Assembly: GCA_964459385.1 (NCBI GenBank)
Contig: CAYWLG010000011.1
Location: 32,331-96,330 of the forward strand
Direction of reading: 5' to 3'
Length of the DNA: 64,000 bases
Source of the DNA: UBA6107 sp964459385
GTDB lineage: Bacteria > Chloroflexota > Anaerolineae > Anaerolineales > Anaerolineaceae
Numbering within the stretch: the first letter of the stretch is position 1; every line of letters starts with the position of its first letter. A model generated the notes under the pieces. It saw only the letters and a program-made list of their open reading frames with translations, made no database searches and was not told the DNA's origin. Below, one piece after another: positions 41,497-50,378 of this stretch. A program made the translations under genes and the position numbers.

Positions 41497-42830
41497 GCGT
41501 CCTCCCCAAAACACTCGGCCAGCACCACGCTCAGGCGTCGTTCGAGCATGGAATAAGAGAAGTAGCGGCGAGCCAGCTCGTAATTGTGTTCCCATTTGGG
41601 CAGTTGCTCGGCCGGGTGCAAGAGCAGCTCACGGGTGGCAGCGATCGTGTCATCGCTGATAAAACCATCAAATTCCACCACCTGAAAGCCCTTGGGTTTG
41701 ATATCGGCCTCATAAATGGAGTAATTGTTCACCACCAGCGGGCGCTTGTAATAGATTGCCTCGAGGAAGGCGTTGCCAAATCCCTCAAAGGTGGAAGGGT
41801 AGGTGACCAGATCGGCTACGGGGTAGATATCCGCCAGGGTGTAAAGCTTGCGTCCATCGGGGCTGAGCCCACGCTCTGGCGCCACGAGGTCCGATTCGAA
41901 GTTGATGGTCACATCAAGCAGCGAGGCAAACTCGCGCACACGTTTCTCATAGGCGGTGCCTTCATCGCCGGCGGCATGGCTGATGACCAGTTCGGCCTTC
42001 AACCCCAGGCGACGGGTGAGTTCGATGGCGTGTTCGATGCCCTTGCGCTGGATGATGCGGGTGGGCTGCAAAATGAGATACTGGTCATCGTCCACCCCCA
42101 GGTCGTGGCGCGCACTATCGGCGTAACCATCGGTCAGGGCCGGAGGCGTATCGAAATCCATCACGTTGGGAATGACGAGGGCATTGACGCCGATGCGGGC
42201 GGCCAGGGCACGTGCCTGCAGCGAATTGATGACCACGTGGTGGATGGAGGGCAGGTTGGGCGGAAAGGCGGCCGAAAGATAATCTTGCACCGAATTGTTG
42301 TGAAAACGCTGACGCTCCCAGTAGAAATCGTGGTGATGGGCAATGACCGGGTAGCCGGTCTCGGCGATGAACTCGGTGATGGCCAGCCCCAGCGGGAGGT
42401 TGACCGGGATGGTGAGGGCGTTCTCAACGATGAGCACATCCAGTTCATATTTGAGGGCAAACTCTTTCAGTTTCTCTTTAAAGTAATTTTTCAATCCCTG
42501 AATCTGTTGGGTGATCCGTTCGGGACGGATATAAATGGAAAAGAAGTCCTTGCGCAGCTTTTGCAGACCGTTCAAACCGGTAAAGGTGGGCTCCATTTGC
42601 CCCCAGGCGGGGGTGAAGACTGTGTTGGTGATCTCGTCGATCACCGGATGGCGGTAAAAGGCTTCCGGCACCACAAAGCTGACCTCGGCGGGCCGGTCGG
42701 ATTGACCGCTGAAATAAAAACACCGGTGCCCCATGCGTTCGAGCACGGTGGCCCATTTGGCTGCCTCCAGCGAGACTCCATCATTGCCGGCGAAGCGGGT
42801 AGAAATAAAGCCGATGCGGCGTGAATTCAT
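41493..42830 (-). CDS. GT4-family glycosyltransferase
   Basis: The 445-residue protein begins RRIGFISTRFAGNDGVSLEAAKWA and ends with PSTFEGFGNAFLEAIYYKRPLVVNNYSI, the retaining GT4 nucleotide-sugar motif. QPTRIIQRKGIEHAIEL fits the sugar-nucleotide site. The ATG at 42830 is chosen because AAAGGAG lies 10 bases ahead, while the in-frame ATG nine bases earlier is too close to it. Together with the GpgS-like gene it may elaborate glucosylglycerate or a related glycan. Confidence 0.87.
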   Translation of the reverse strand: MNSRRIGFISTRFAGNDGVSLEAAKWATVLERMGHRCFYFSGQSDRPAEVSFVVPEAFYRHPVIDEITNTVFTPAWGQMEPTFTGLNGLQKLRKDFFSIYIRPERITQQIQGLKNYFKEKLKEFALKYELDVLIVENALTIPVNLPLGLAITEFIAETGYPVIAHHHDFYWERQRFHNNSVQDYLSAAFPPNLPSIHHVVINSLQARALAARIGVNALVIPNVMDFDTPPALTDGYADSARHDLGVDDDQYLILQPTRIIQRKGIEHAIELTRRLGLKAELVISHAAGDEGTAYEKRVREFASLLDVTINFESDLVAPERGLSPDGRKLYTLADIYPVADLVTYPSTFEGFGNAFLEAIYYKRPLVVNNYSIYEADIKPKGFQVVEFDGFISDDTIAATRELLLHPAEQLPKWEHNYELARRYFSYSMLERRLSVVLAECFGEDA

Positions 42831-42848
42831 GTTGTACATTCTCCTTTC

Positions 42849-44549
42849 ATGAAAAGCCCCCTGGTTTCAATCGAGTACAATAAACTAATGATACCAAAAA
42901 ACGACTTTGAGCAGCTTGATGCGCTCTACGATAAAGCCACTGCCGAGGCCCTGCGGCCGTCCATCCGGGGGATGATCGCTTCATACAAAGTGCGTCTGCC
43001 CCAGCCAGCGAAATCCACACTGGATGAAAAAGACACCCTGCTCATCACCTATGCCGATCAGGTCAGCGCTGCGGGCGAGGCGCCGCTGGCTACCTTGAAC
43101 CGCTTCTGCCAGAAACACCTCGGCGGGCTGGTGAGGGGCCTGCACATTCTGCCCTTTTACCCCTGGTCGTCGGATGATGGCTTTGCCGTCAAAGACTACC
43201 GTGCGGTGAACCCGGCTTATGGCACCTGGCAAGATGTGACCCGCCTCAGTCAGAACTTCAGGCTCATGTTCGATGGCGTCATCAACCACATTTCGGCCGA
43301 GAGTGACTGGTTTCAGGGCTTTCTCAAGGGCAAAGCACCCTACCGCGATTACTTCATTACGCTCACAGGTGCTGAAGACCTGAGCGGAGTGGTGCGCCCG
43401 CGTGCCCTGCCGCTGCTGCACGATTTTGAAACCGCAGACGGGCCAAAGCACGTTTGGACGACTTTCAGCGCTGACCAGATCGACTTAAATTACCAGAACC
43501 CGGCAGTGCTGCTGGAGATACTGGATATTCTGCTTGGATACGTCGAAAGAGGGGCCGACTTTTTGCGCCTGGATGCCATCGGTTACCTGTGGAAGGTGCC
43601 GGGCACAAGCTGCATCAACTTGCCACAAACCCATCAATTTGTTCAGCTGCTGCACGAGGTGCTGCACCTGGCCGCGCCGCACGCGCGCCTCATCAGCGAG
43701 ACCAATATCCCGCACGCCGAAAACGTTCGCTACTTTGGCGACGGTCATGACGAAGCCCAACTGGTCTACAATTTTGCCCTGCCACCGCTGGTGCTGCACA
43801 GCTTTTTGAGCGGTGATGCTACTATTTTATCAGATTGGGCGGCGAGATTGCAAACGCCTTCGAACGAAACGCACTTTTTTAACTTTTTGGCCTCCCATGA
43901 CGGCATCGGACTCAACCCGGTGCGGGGCATTCTCGGCGAAGCACAGATCGAAGCGCTGGTGGCACGCACCCTGGCCAACGGTGGGTACATCTCGTATAAG
44001 CAAAATGATGATGGCAGTCAGAGCCCCTATGAGATGAACATCAACTACTTTGATGCCTTGCTTGAGCAGGGGGAAGATCTGCCACAAACGCTGCAGGTGA
44101 GGCGTTTCTTGACTGCCCAGGCTATTTTGCTCAGCCTCAAGGGGTTGCCGGGCATCTATTTTCACAGTCTCTTCGGCTCGTGCGGTTGGCAGGCCGGCGT
44201 GGCGCTGACGGGCCGCCCGCGCAGCATCAACCGCGAGAAACTCTCGCTCAATACGCTGGAAGGCGAGCTGGCCGATCCGTCCTCGTTGCGAGCACAGGTG
44301 TTTGAAGGCTTTCGCCAACTGTTGGAACAGCGGGCGGCCTCGGCGGCCTTTCACCCACAGGGCGGGCAAGAGGTGCTCGATTACGGCCGCAGCGTCTTTG
44401 CCCTGCGGCGTACCTCGCCCAATGGGCGCGAACGGGTGTTGTGCTTGCATAACGTCAGTGGAGAGACGCAGCGTGCCGGTGTGTATGAACTGGCGCCCTA
44501 TGCATCCATGTGGGTGAGAGAAAACTCCCGACAAAGTTGGAAAAGATAA
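42849..44549 (+). CDS. GH13 glycoside phosphorylase, probable glucosylglycerate phosphorylase
   Basis: The 566-residue enzyme is of the sucrose phosphorylase type (GH13_18): LLITYADQVS, LHILPFYPWSSDDGFAV, nucleophile D242 (FLRLDAIGYLW), acid/base E284 (ISETNIPH) and ASHDGIGL. The same subfamily includes glucosylglycerate phosphorylase. Beside a GpgS-like synthase this substrate is the best guess; sucrose phosphorylase is the alternative. It is divergent from the glycosyltransferases with 18 bases between starts. A second start (ATG 42888) follows a TACAATA box and may be leaderless. Confidence 0.85.
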   Translation: MKSPLVSIEYNKLMIPKNDFEQLDALYDKATAEALRPSIRGMIASYKVRLPQPAKSTLDEKDTLLITYADQVSAAGEAPLATLNRFCQKHLGGLVRGLHILPFYPWSSDDGFAVKDYRAVNPAYGTWQDVTRLSQNFRLMFDGVINHISAESDWFQGFLKGKAPYRDYFITLTGAEDLSGVVRPRALPLLHDFETADGPKHVWTTFSADQIDLNYQNPAVLLEILDILLGYVERGADFLRLDAIGYLWKVPGTSCINLPQTHQFVQLLHEVLHLAAPHARLISETNIPHAENVRYFGDGHDEAQLVYNFALPPLVLHSFLSGDATILSDWAARLQTPSNETHFFNFLASHDGIGLNPVRGILGEAQIEALVARTLANGGYISYKQNDDGSQSPYEMNINYFDALLEQGEDLPQTLQVRRFLTAQAILLSLKGLPGIYFHSLFGSCGWQAGVALTGRPRSINREKLSLNTLEGELADPSSLRAQVFEGFRQLLEQRAASAAFHPQGGQEVLDYGRSVFALRRTSPNGRERVLCLHNVSGETQRAGVYELAPYASMWVRENSRQSWKR

Positions 44550-44775
44550 AAAGGCGGGTGTGGTATTACAGGGGAGGAGGTAGAGAACACAAAATGTTGA
44601 CTTTAAGATAAAGGAATAGCACTTTGCGTAGTATGTAAATAACCAACTAGCCAGCAGATAATTTAAACAAATATTTTGCCTTAACTAAGGTAATGTTAAT
44701 TTTTTTGAAAAAACTATAATTGTTAATTACTTAGAAGTTTTTTGTAAACCATCTATAAAAAAATATTATATTGAA
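44550..44775. other. AT-rich intergenic stretch
   Basis: No gene, terminator or repeat is evident. It marks the left edge of the AT-rich pair that follows. Confidence 0.5.
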
Positions 44776-44886
44776 TTACTTAGTCCATATAGGTTTTCCA
44801 CAATTTTTACAGACACTTCCGCTTTCATTATTGAAGTGACAGTATTGGCAAACCCAACCTGAAATTCTTTGTATGATAGTTTTCAT
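44776..44886 (-). CDS. 36-residue zinc-ribbon microprotein
   Basis: The minus strand reads MKTIIQRISGWVCQYCHFNN then a second pair CKNC, ending GKPIWTK. Two CxxC pairs (residues 13/16 and 26/29) form a zinc ribbon of the RanBP2/double-zinc-ribbon style. An AGGG ribosome site precedes the ATG. The gene starts 30 bases after the HEPN-like gene on the same strand, so it may be co-transcribed. Such ribbons can bind nucleic acid or protein; no function is known. Confidence 0.65.
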   Translation of the reverse strand: MKTIIQRISGWVCQYCHFNNESGSVCKNCGKPIWTK

Positions 44887-44916
44887 TTTTTACCCTTTTT
44901 AAAAAAATTCTATGAA

Positions 44917-45738
44917 TTACCTTAACCAAGAATTTACTGTTGACTTAACATCGAAAAATTCATCAATCTTAGCTTTTTCTTCTCTTGTGGTATTTTGTCG
45001 CAATGCAGCCTTAAATGCACTTCCAAGACCGATGCTTGTTTTATATACAAGCGGGTGTAGTTTTCTGGCAACTTCGAAAATGAAATTGTTCTCAAAAGCA
45101 ATTTGATTCCCAGCAAAACTGATTAAGTTTTCAACTTTTTGCGCATCTGAATAAGTTAAAGTTCCACCGGTATGAACGATTGAATGCCGCAATTGCCAGA
45201 GGACATTTAATTTATTTACTTCATCTTTTCCAAAAGCAGTAAATTGCAAATCAAAGGCATTGAAATATTTATTTACTTTTACTGGGTCATGCCATCCCGA
45301 AAGAGAATCTGCTAATAAGAATCCAATTGAGTTAGTTCCAATTACTCTATAAGCAGATAATCGAATTGGATCAATTACGATATTAATGTCTTGTTTTTTG
45401 AGCAGATTAAAGAAATTGTCCACATTAAAGTGTTGTAGAAAGACAGTGTTATCAAACATTCCAGCGAAAAGGGATCTTTCAAAAGTCTCAAAATGCCCCA
45501 TTATTGCTGGCAATGAAGAGATGACTAAGTGTTGCAGGCTATCTGATGCATCTTTACTAAAGCCCTGATTTTCATTTGTCAGATGCCTGACACAGAGATC
45601 AATAGAGCTTTTTGCTTCAATACAGTACCGAAGAAATGCAGTACCCGGAGATCTCATGTATTCTTGATGACTAATACGCGTATCACGGTTTGGGATTAAA
45701 TATTGTTGAAAATCTTTTGCTGGTCTGCCTTTAGCCAT
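44917..45738 (-). CDS. HEPN-like protein (R-x4-H motif), hypothetical
   Basis: The 273-residue all-helical protein has no clear database family by eye. It contains LWQLRHSIVHTGG, where R184 and H189 give the R-x4-H RNase motif of HEPN domains, in a context like the RiboL-PSP-HEPN group (RH-VHTGG). HEPN proteins are often RNases in defence or toxin-antitoxin systems. The DNA is AT-rich, unlike the flanks. It is paired with the zinc-ribbon microprotein. Confidence 0.6.
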   Translation of the reverse strand: MAKGRPAKDFQQYLIPNRDTRISHQEYMRSPGTAFLRYCIEAKSSIDLCVRHLTNENQGFSKDASDSLQHLVISSLPAIMGHFETFERSLFAGMFDNTVFLQHFNVDNFFNLLKKQDINIVIDPIRLSAYRVIGTNSIGFLLADSLSGWHDPVKVNKYFNAFDLQFTAFGKDEVNKLNVLWQLRHSIVHTGGTLTYSDAQKVENLISFAGNQIAFENNFIFEVARKLHPLVYKTSIGLGSAFKAALRQNTTREEKAKIDEFFDVKSTVNSWLR

Positions 45739-45799
45739 TTTTCCCCATTAAAATAGACATTTTCTTACTAATATTTATTATACGTCTTTTTTCTTTGAC

Positions 45800-47056
45800 T
45801 TACTTCACAAACTTGCCAAACAGGAACGCCGCGGAGTATCTGACCACGGCTGAGCCAATTAGCACGGCAATGAAGCCCCACTGCACGATGATGGCGCTGC
45901 CAACAGCCGCGCCGAGGGCCATTGAGAGCATGATCACAATCTGGTAAACGGCCGAATAGCGCGGCACCTGTCCTTGCGGGATGGTGGCCAGCAGCAGGTT
46001 GAACGAGACCAGGTTGTACGCCCCCCATACGATGCCGCTGAAAGCATTGATGAGGGCAACATGCCAGACCTGCGTGGCGAAGATCCAGCTCAGGGGCAGC
46101 AGGGGGATGAGCCACATGCTGGTGTACTGCAAGCGACGCATGCCCACACGGTCGGCCCAGGCGCCGATCTGGTTCTGGGTGATTAGGGTGGTAATGCTGG
46201 TGACCACGGCCACCAGTCCGATGGATGCGGCCGAGAATTTGAGCGTGTTCACCATCTGTACATTGAAGAATGGCCCCGAAATGTTGATGCCAAAATTCCA
46301 CAGCGCAGCGGTAAGGGTGAGGGCAGTGAACTGCGGCTGTTCTTTGAACATCTGCGCCAGGTCGCGCAGCGAGAAGCTGCGCTTTGGCTGCTGCGGGCGG
46401 TTGCCCTTTTCGTGGATGTGCCCGAAGCTGAAGGTGGAAACCATGCCCAGGGCAAACGAAACGGCCAGGGCGATCTGATAGCCGAAGGTGCCGGCGAACC
46501 CGCTGATGAGCCGCCCGGCCAGCAGGGTGGTGAGGATGCCGGTGATGCTCATGATGAAGTTGCGCGAGCCAAAGAAGCGTCCGCGGCCTTCGATGGGCAC
46601 GGTGGCGTTGGCCACGTCCATCCAGGCGGGATAACCGAAGTTGTTGAAAGCATCGCGTCCCACCGAAAGGGCAATCGCGATCCAGATCAGGATGGGAGAT
46701 TTGAATAGAATGGGCACAAAGACCAACAGCAAGATCATCAGGCGGGCGAAAACGCCGTTGATCAGGGCAATGTTGCGTTTGCGGGCGGCGTGCTCGGCCA
46801 GCAGGGCGCCGGGGAGAAGCACCAGCGCGCATGCCACGGACGAGAAGGAACTCATCAGCCCCACCTGGGTCTCGCTGGCCCCCAGTGCCAGAATGTAGAT
46901 GCTGATGTAATTGATCATGATGTTGTCGCTGGCCGAAGCGAATAGGCCATCGAACCAGAACCAGTGCATGTTATGCTGGTGCTGCTTGTCGAGGGTACGT
47001 CCCCACGGGCCGCCAACGGTGATGTCGGCAAGCCACTTTTTAACGCTTGTGCTCAT
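45800..47056 (-). CDS. Major facilitator superfamily transporter
   Basis: The 418-residue protein has about 12 membrane helices in two halves, with a GRDAFNNFGYPAWMD region and typical MFS glycine and proline residues. Substrate is unknown; the overall pattern resembles drug/sugar efflux MFS proteins. The ATG at 47056 is preferred; a GTG 15 bases upstream is possible, and neither has a strong Shine-Dalgarno. Confidence 0.8.
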   Translation of the reverse strand: MSTSVKKWLADITVGGPWGRTLDKQHQHNMHWFWFDGLFASASDNIMINYISIYILALGASETQVGLMSSFSSVACALVLLPGALLAEHAARKRNIALINGVFARLMILLLVFVPILFKSPILIWIAIALSVGRDAFNNFGYPAWMDVANATVPIEGRGRFFGSRNFIMSITGILTTLLAGRLISGFAGTFGYQIALAVSFALGMVSTFSFGHIHEKGNRPQQPKRSFSLRDLAQMFKEQPQFTALTLTAALWNFGINISGPFFNVQMVNTLKFSAASIGLVAVVTSITTLITQNQIGAWADRVGMRRLQYTSMWLIPLLPLSWIFATQVWHVALINAFSGIVWGAYNLVSFNLLLATIPQGQVPRYSAVYQIVIMLSMALGAAVGSAIIVQWGFIAVLIGSAVVRYSAAFLFGKFVK

Positions 47057-47274
47057 TGCGGGAAGATTCACAATGGCAAGTTATACACCAAGTTGTGCAA
47101 AAGGGCGAGCGAATTGAGGGAGCCAGAATAACGAAGGATACCCAGCAGGGAAGTGCCAATTGCCGGGTGAGTGGGAAAAGGATGTCACTTTTTTGAGAAA
47201 AGTGCATCTACACTTTAACAGAAGAATTTACGCGCCGGTGTGTGGTCGCCGGCAGAAAATATTGGAGAATCAAG

Positions 47275-47622
47275 ATGAACGAACCAATCCATGTTACCGA
47301 TGCAGCTTTTGAGCAGACCGTTTTGAAGTCTACTGTCCCTGTGATCGTTGATTTTTGGGCGCCCTGGTGTGGTCCCTGCCGCATGGTGGCGCCGATCCTC
47401 GACAAGATCGCCAAAGAGAACGATGGCAAACTGATCGTGGCCAAGGTTAACACCGACGAGAACAGCGAATGGGCCATGAAGTACGGCGTGCAGGGCATTC
47501 CCACCATGTTGTTCGTAGCCAATGGCAAAGTGGTGCACAAACAGGTAGGCGCCATGCCCGAACCGATGCTGCGTCAGGTGCTCGACACCTTTATGGGCGC
47601 TGTATCTGCTGCCGCTAATTAA
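47275..47622 (+). CDS. trxA: Thioredoxin
   Basis: The 115-residue protein has the redox motif WAPWCGPCRMVAP and the cis-proline GVQGIPTMLF, the complete thioredoxin fold. It reduces disulfides in cytoplasmic proteins. The ATG follows TTGGAGAATCAAG; an in-frame GTG 33 bases upstream lacks a ribosome site. It is convergent with the next gene, whose coding end it overlaps by eight bases. Confidence 0.94.
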   Translation: MNEPIHVTDAAFEQTVLKSTVPVIVDFWAPWCGPCRMVAPILDKIAKENDGKLIVAKVNTDENSEWAMKYGVQGIPTMLFVANGKVVHKQVGAMPEPMLRQVLDTFMGAVSAAAN

Positions 47623-48175
47623 GTTTGCACTGATCTGTAAACCCGGCGGGAGGGATGCCCAAAGCCTGAATGAGCCTGGCCCAGTAATTTACCTGGGCGG
47701 CCGTGCTGGCCAAAATGACCATCTCCCGCTCATTAAAATGCCGCTTCAATTCCTCAATGAACGCATGAGGAAATTGAAGCGGCGTTTGACTGATTAATTG
47801 AGCATAGCGAATGGCGAGGCGCTCACGTCCTGAGAAGCTCCCCACTTCTTCGATGGGGGTGAGTCCCTGCAAGACTTTCAACTCAGCCTGAGTGATGTGC
47901 TTTTCTTCAAACTGATAGCTGTTCATGTCAATGCAAAAAGAACAGGCCGCTGCAAAGGAGGCTTGAATGCGCACGATCTTGAGCATACGTTCGTCCAGGG
48001 CGCCGTCGTGGTGAGCCACCAGCGATTCGAGCACCCCAGAACCGATGGCAGCCTTGGGGTACCAGGCCAGGATCTTGGCCGGCAGCATCTCGCGACCGGT
48101 GACCCGCTTCGAGATCCAAATGCCAATGCGCAAGAAGAGAGGAATTCGGGCGGGTGGTTCGATAAACGCATTCAT
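47615..48175 (-). CDS. Carboxymuconolactone decarboxylase/AhpD-like protein
   Basis: The 186-residue protein has the AhpD-type CxxC in AACSFCIDMNS, plus the helical core around LVAHHDGALDERMLKIVRIQASF. Such proteins work as thiol-dependent peroxide-reducing partners or as decarboxylases. Start 48175 is set by GGAG six bases ahead; upstream in-frame ATG and TTG codons are weaker. Confidence 0.82.
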   Translation of the reverse strand: MNAFIEPPARIPLFLRIGIWISKRVTGREMLPAKILAWYPKAAIGSGVLESLVAHHDGALDERMLKIVRIQASFAAACSFCIDMNSYQFEEKHITQAELKVLQGLTPIEEVGSFSGRERLAIRYAQLISQTPLQFPHAFIEELKRHFNEREMVILASTAAQVNYWARLIQALGIPPAGFTDQCKLN

Positions 48176-48266
48176 GAGCATCTCCAATCAAAAGAGCACA
48201 GTCTGGCTTATATTGTAACCTCGCCGGGGGTTGAACGAGGCTGAATCCATTTTTATTTAGGCGACG

Positions 48267-48301
48267 AAAAACGCTTCAAGGATTGTCCTCGAAGCGTTTT
48301 A
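48267..48301 (-). terminator. Terminator after the alcohol dehydrogenase gene
   Basis: AAAACGCTTC (48268-48277) and GAAGCGTTTT (48291-48300) form a ten-pair stem. On the minus strand TTTTTCG follows. Confidence 0.8.
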
Positions 48302-48349
48302 TGGGTTGGCCGTGCATCAAGCAGGTTTTGATTGCCCGATCTTTTGCCG

Positions 48350-49510
48350 TTAGAGAGCCTCTTTGAGGATGCCCAACAGTTCTTCTTTGCCAATGCGGTG
48401 GTAATTGCCCAATGGCCGCATGGCAACCATCTGCTCTGCCATGAGATCAAGTTTCTCGGGGCCGATGCCCACTTCGCTCAGGGCAACCGGCGCGCCCAAC
48501 TGCTTGAAAAGGACTTTGGTCTTCTCGATGCCTTCCAGGCCGATCTCGTAATCGGATCTGCCGGCAGGATCAACGCCCAGCACGTTGACGGCGTAGCGCG
48601 CATACTTCTTGGGATTGAACTGGAGCATATATTTCATGTAGGGCGGGTGGACGATGGCCAGGCCGGCGCCGTGGGCGATGTCATAATGGGCACTGAGCAC
48701 ATGCTCGATGGCATGGCAGCCCCAATCGCCTTCTTTGCCGGTTTGCAGCGTGCCATTGAGGGCCATGGTGCTGCACCACATCAAATTGGCGCGCGCCTCG
48801 TAGTCATCCGGTTTCTGCAGCGCGACGAAAGCATTCTCAAAGGCCACCTTGATGATGGTTTCAGACAACCCATCCTGAATAGGGGTGGCATCGGGGTAAG
48901 AAAAGTAAGTCTCCAAAACATGCGAGATCATATCCACGGTGCCATAGGCGGTGTGGGTGGGCGGCACGGTAAAGGTGTTGACCGGGTCGAGAATCGAAAA
49001 AGCTGGGTACTGTAAGCGCACGCCAGAAAAGCCGATCTTCTCCTGTGTTTCGGTGTTGCTGATGACGGCGTTGCCGTTCATCTCGGTGCCGGTGGCAGAG
49101 AGGGTGAGGATATCGCCGATGGGCAGGGCCGATTCAGGGTAGGCTTTCCCTTTGAAGAAATCCCAGACCTCGCCTGAGTAGGGCACACCCACTGCGATGG
49201 CCTTGGCACAGTCAATGGCACTGCCGCCGCCGACGGCCAGAATGAAATCTACTTTGTGCTCGCGGCACAGGCGAATGCCCTCGTGGACGGAACTCAAGCG
49301 CGGGTTGGGCTCGACACCAGAAAGCTCGACAACGTGCTTGTCGCTGAGCTGGCGCAGCACGCGATCGTAAAGGCCGGTGCGTTTGATGCTGCCGCCGCCG
49401 TAAACCAATAAAACGTTCTGGCCGCGCCCTTTCATCTCTTCGGCGAGTTTATCGGTGGCATCCCGGCCAAAAATGATCTTGGTGGGATTCAGAAAGGTAA
49501 AGTCTTTCAT
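48350..49510 (-). CDS. Iron-containing alcohol dehydrogenase
   Basis: The 386-residue protein is in the iron-dependent alcohol dehydrogenase family (butanol/glycerol-type). GGGSIKRTGLYDRVL and GGGSAIDCAKAIA bind NAD(P), and CHAIEHVLSAHYDIAHGAGLAIVHPPYM carries the metal-ligand histidines. It would interconvert an alcohol and aldehyde with NAD(P)H, typical of fermentative anaerobes. GGAGT precedes the ATG. Confidence 0.9.
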   Translation of the reverse strand: MKDFTFLNPTKIIFGRDATDKLAEEMKGRGQNVLLVYGGGSIKRTGLYDRVLRQLSDKHVVELSGVEPNPRLSSVHEGIRLCREHKVDFILAVGGGSAIDCAKAIAVGVPYSGEVWDFFKGKAYPESALPIGDILTLSATGTEMNGNAVISNTETQEKIGFSGVRLQYPAFSILDPVNTFTVPPTHTAYGTVDMISHVLETYFSYPDATPIQDGLSETIIKVAFENAFVALQKPDDYEARANLMWCSTMALNGTLQTGKEGDWGCHAIEHVLSAHYDIAHGAGLAIVHPPYMKYMLQFNPKKYARYAVNVLGVDPAGRSDYEIGLEGIEKTKVLFKQLGAPVALSEVGIGPEKLDLMAEQMVAMRPLGNYHRIGKEELLGILKEAL

Positions 49511-49564
49511 ACAGATACTCCTAATGGGTATGGATTTTTCAATAATGTGAACCGACTTATTTTA

Positions 49565-49942
49565 TCATTTCGGGACGAGTTTCAGGGTGGCCGAGAGTGC
49601 CCCCGGCCCGGTTACGTGGTCAACATAGGCAACGGGATAGCGGTGGTATTTGGCCCGGTAGGCTGCGCTGATCTGTGTTTGCAAGGCGGCCTCATTGACC
49701 TCAACGAAGGCCACCTCTTTTGAGATCCCTCCGGCAGAGACGCGCCCCTCGTGCATAACGGCCACCCCGCGGAACCAGGCTGAGCTTCGCCCGTTCACTG
49801 AACGGACGTAGATCTCATCGGCAATACGGACCATCCAGATGATCACCGGTTTGCGCAATGTGCCATCTTTTCGCAGTGCAGTCAGTTCAAGTTCGTCGGC
49901 CGCGTTGAGGACGTTCAATTCCGTTTCAGTCCATGCAGACAT
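49565..49942 (-). CDS. DUF2255-family protein
   Basis: The 125-residue protein resembles DUF2255 (SAWTETELNVLNAADELELTALRKDGTLRKPVIIW, then GRSSAWFRGV), a split-barrel-like small protein of unknown role. It is last in a minus-strand set with a cupin and an aldo-keto reductase. Confidence 0.72.
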   Translation of the reverse strand: MSAWTETELNVLNAADELELTALRKDGTLRKPVIIWMVRIADEIYVRSVNGRSSAWFRGVAVMHEGRVSAGGISKEVAFVEVNEAALQTQISAAYRAKYHRYPVAYVDHVTGPGALSATLKLVPK

Positions 49943-49951
49943 GCTCCCTCC

Positions 49952-50362
49952 TCACGATTCGTGCGACGAAAGAAATTGTTCGTCGCTGACCTTTTCTTGC
50001 CAATTGGGTGCCTGACCTTCATTTTGCTCCACGATGGAGATATGGGTCATGGCAGTGATGGCGCTGGCGCCGTGCCAGTGCTTCTCGCCGGGGGCGATCC
50101 AAACCACATCGCCGGGGCGAATGTCTTGAACGGGTTCGCCCCAAAGCTGTATTTGGCCACAGCCGCCCGTGACGATGAGCATTTGCCCGACCGGATGCGA
50201 ATGCCAGGCGGTGCGGGCGCCGGGTTCAAAAGTCACGTAGGCGCCGCTGCTGCGGAAAAATCCGTTCGGCGCGTAGAGCGGGTCAACGCGCACGCTGCCG
50301 GTGAAATAGTCCTCTGCACCTTTTGTGGATGGCTGGGTGCCTGCCCTGGTAATTTTCATCAT
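49952..50362 (-). CDS. Cupin-domain protein (mandelonitrile-lyase-like)
   Basis: The 136-residue protein is a one-domain cupin with metal ligands in TAWHSHPVGQMLIVTGG and EKHWHGAS, the pattern of metal-dependent (R)-hydroxynitrile-lyase-like cupins (His, His, Gln, His). Substrate is uncertain. It lies 10 bases before DUF2255 and 16 bases after the aldo-keto reductase. Confidence 0.82.
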   Translation of the reverse strand: MMKITRAGTQPSTKGAEDYFTGSVRVDPLYAPNGFFRSSGAYVTFEPGARTAWHSHPVGQMLIVTGGCGQIQLWGEPVQDIRPGDVVWIAPGEKHWHGASAITAMTHISIVEQNEGQAPNWQEKVSDEQFLSSHES

Positions 50363-50378
50363 TTAGCTCACAATCTTT

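Noticed and set aside
41346..42824. 492-codon open frame on the plus strand
   Set aside because: It is antisense to two well-supported GT4 glycosyltransferases and encodes no recognisable domain.
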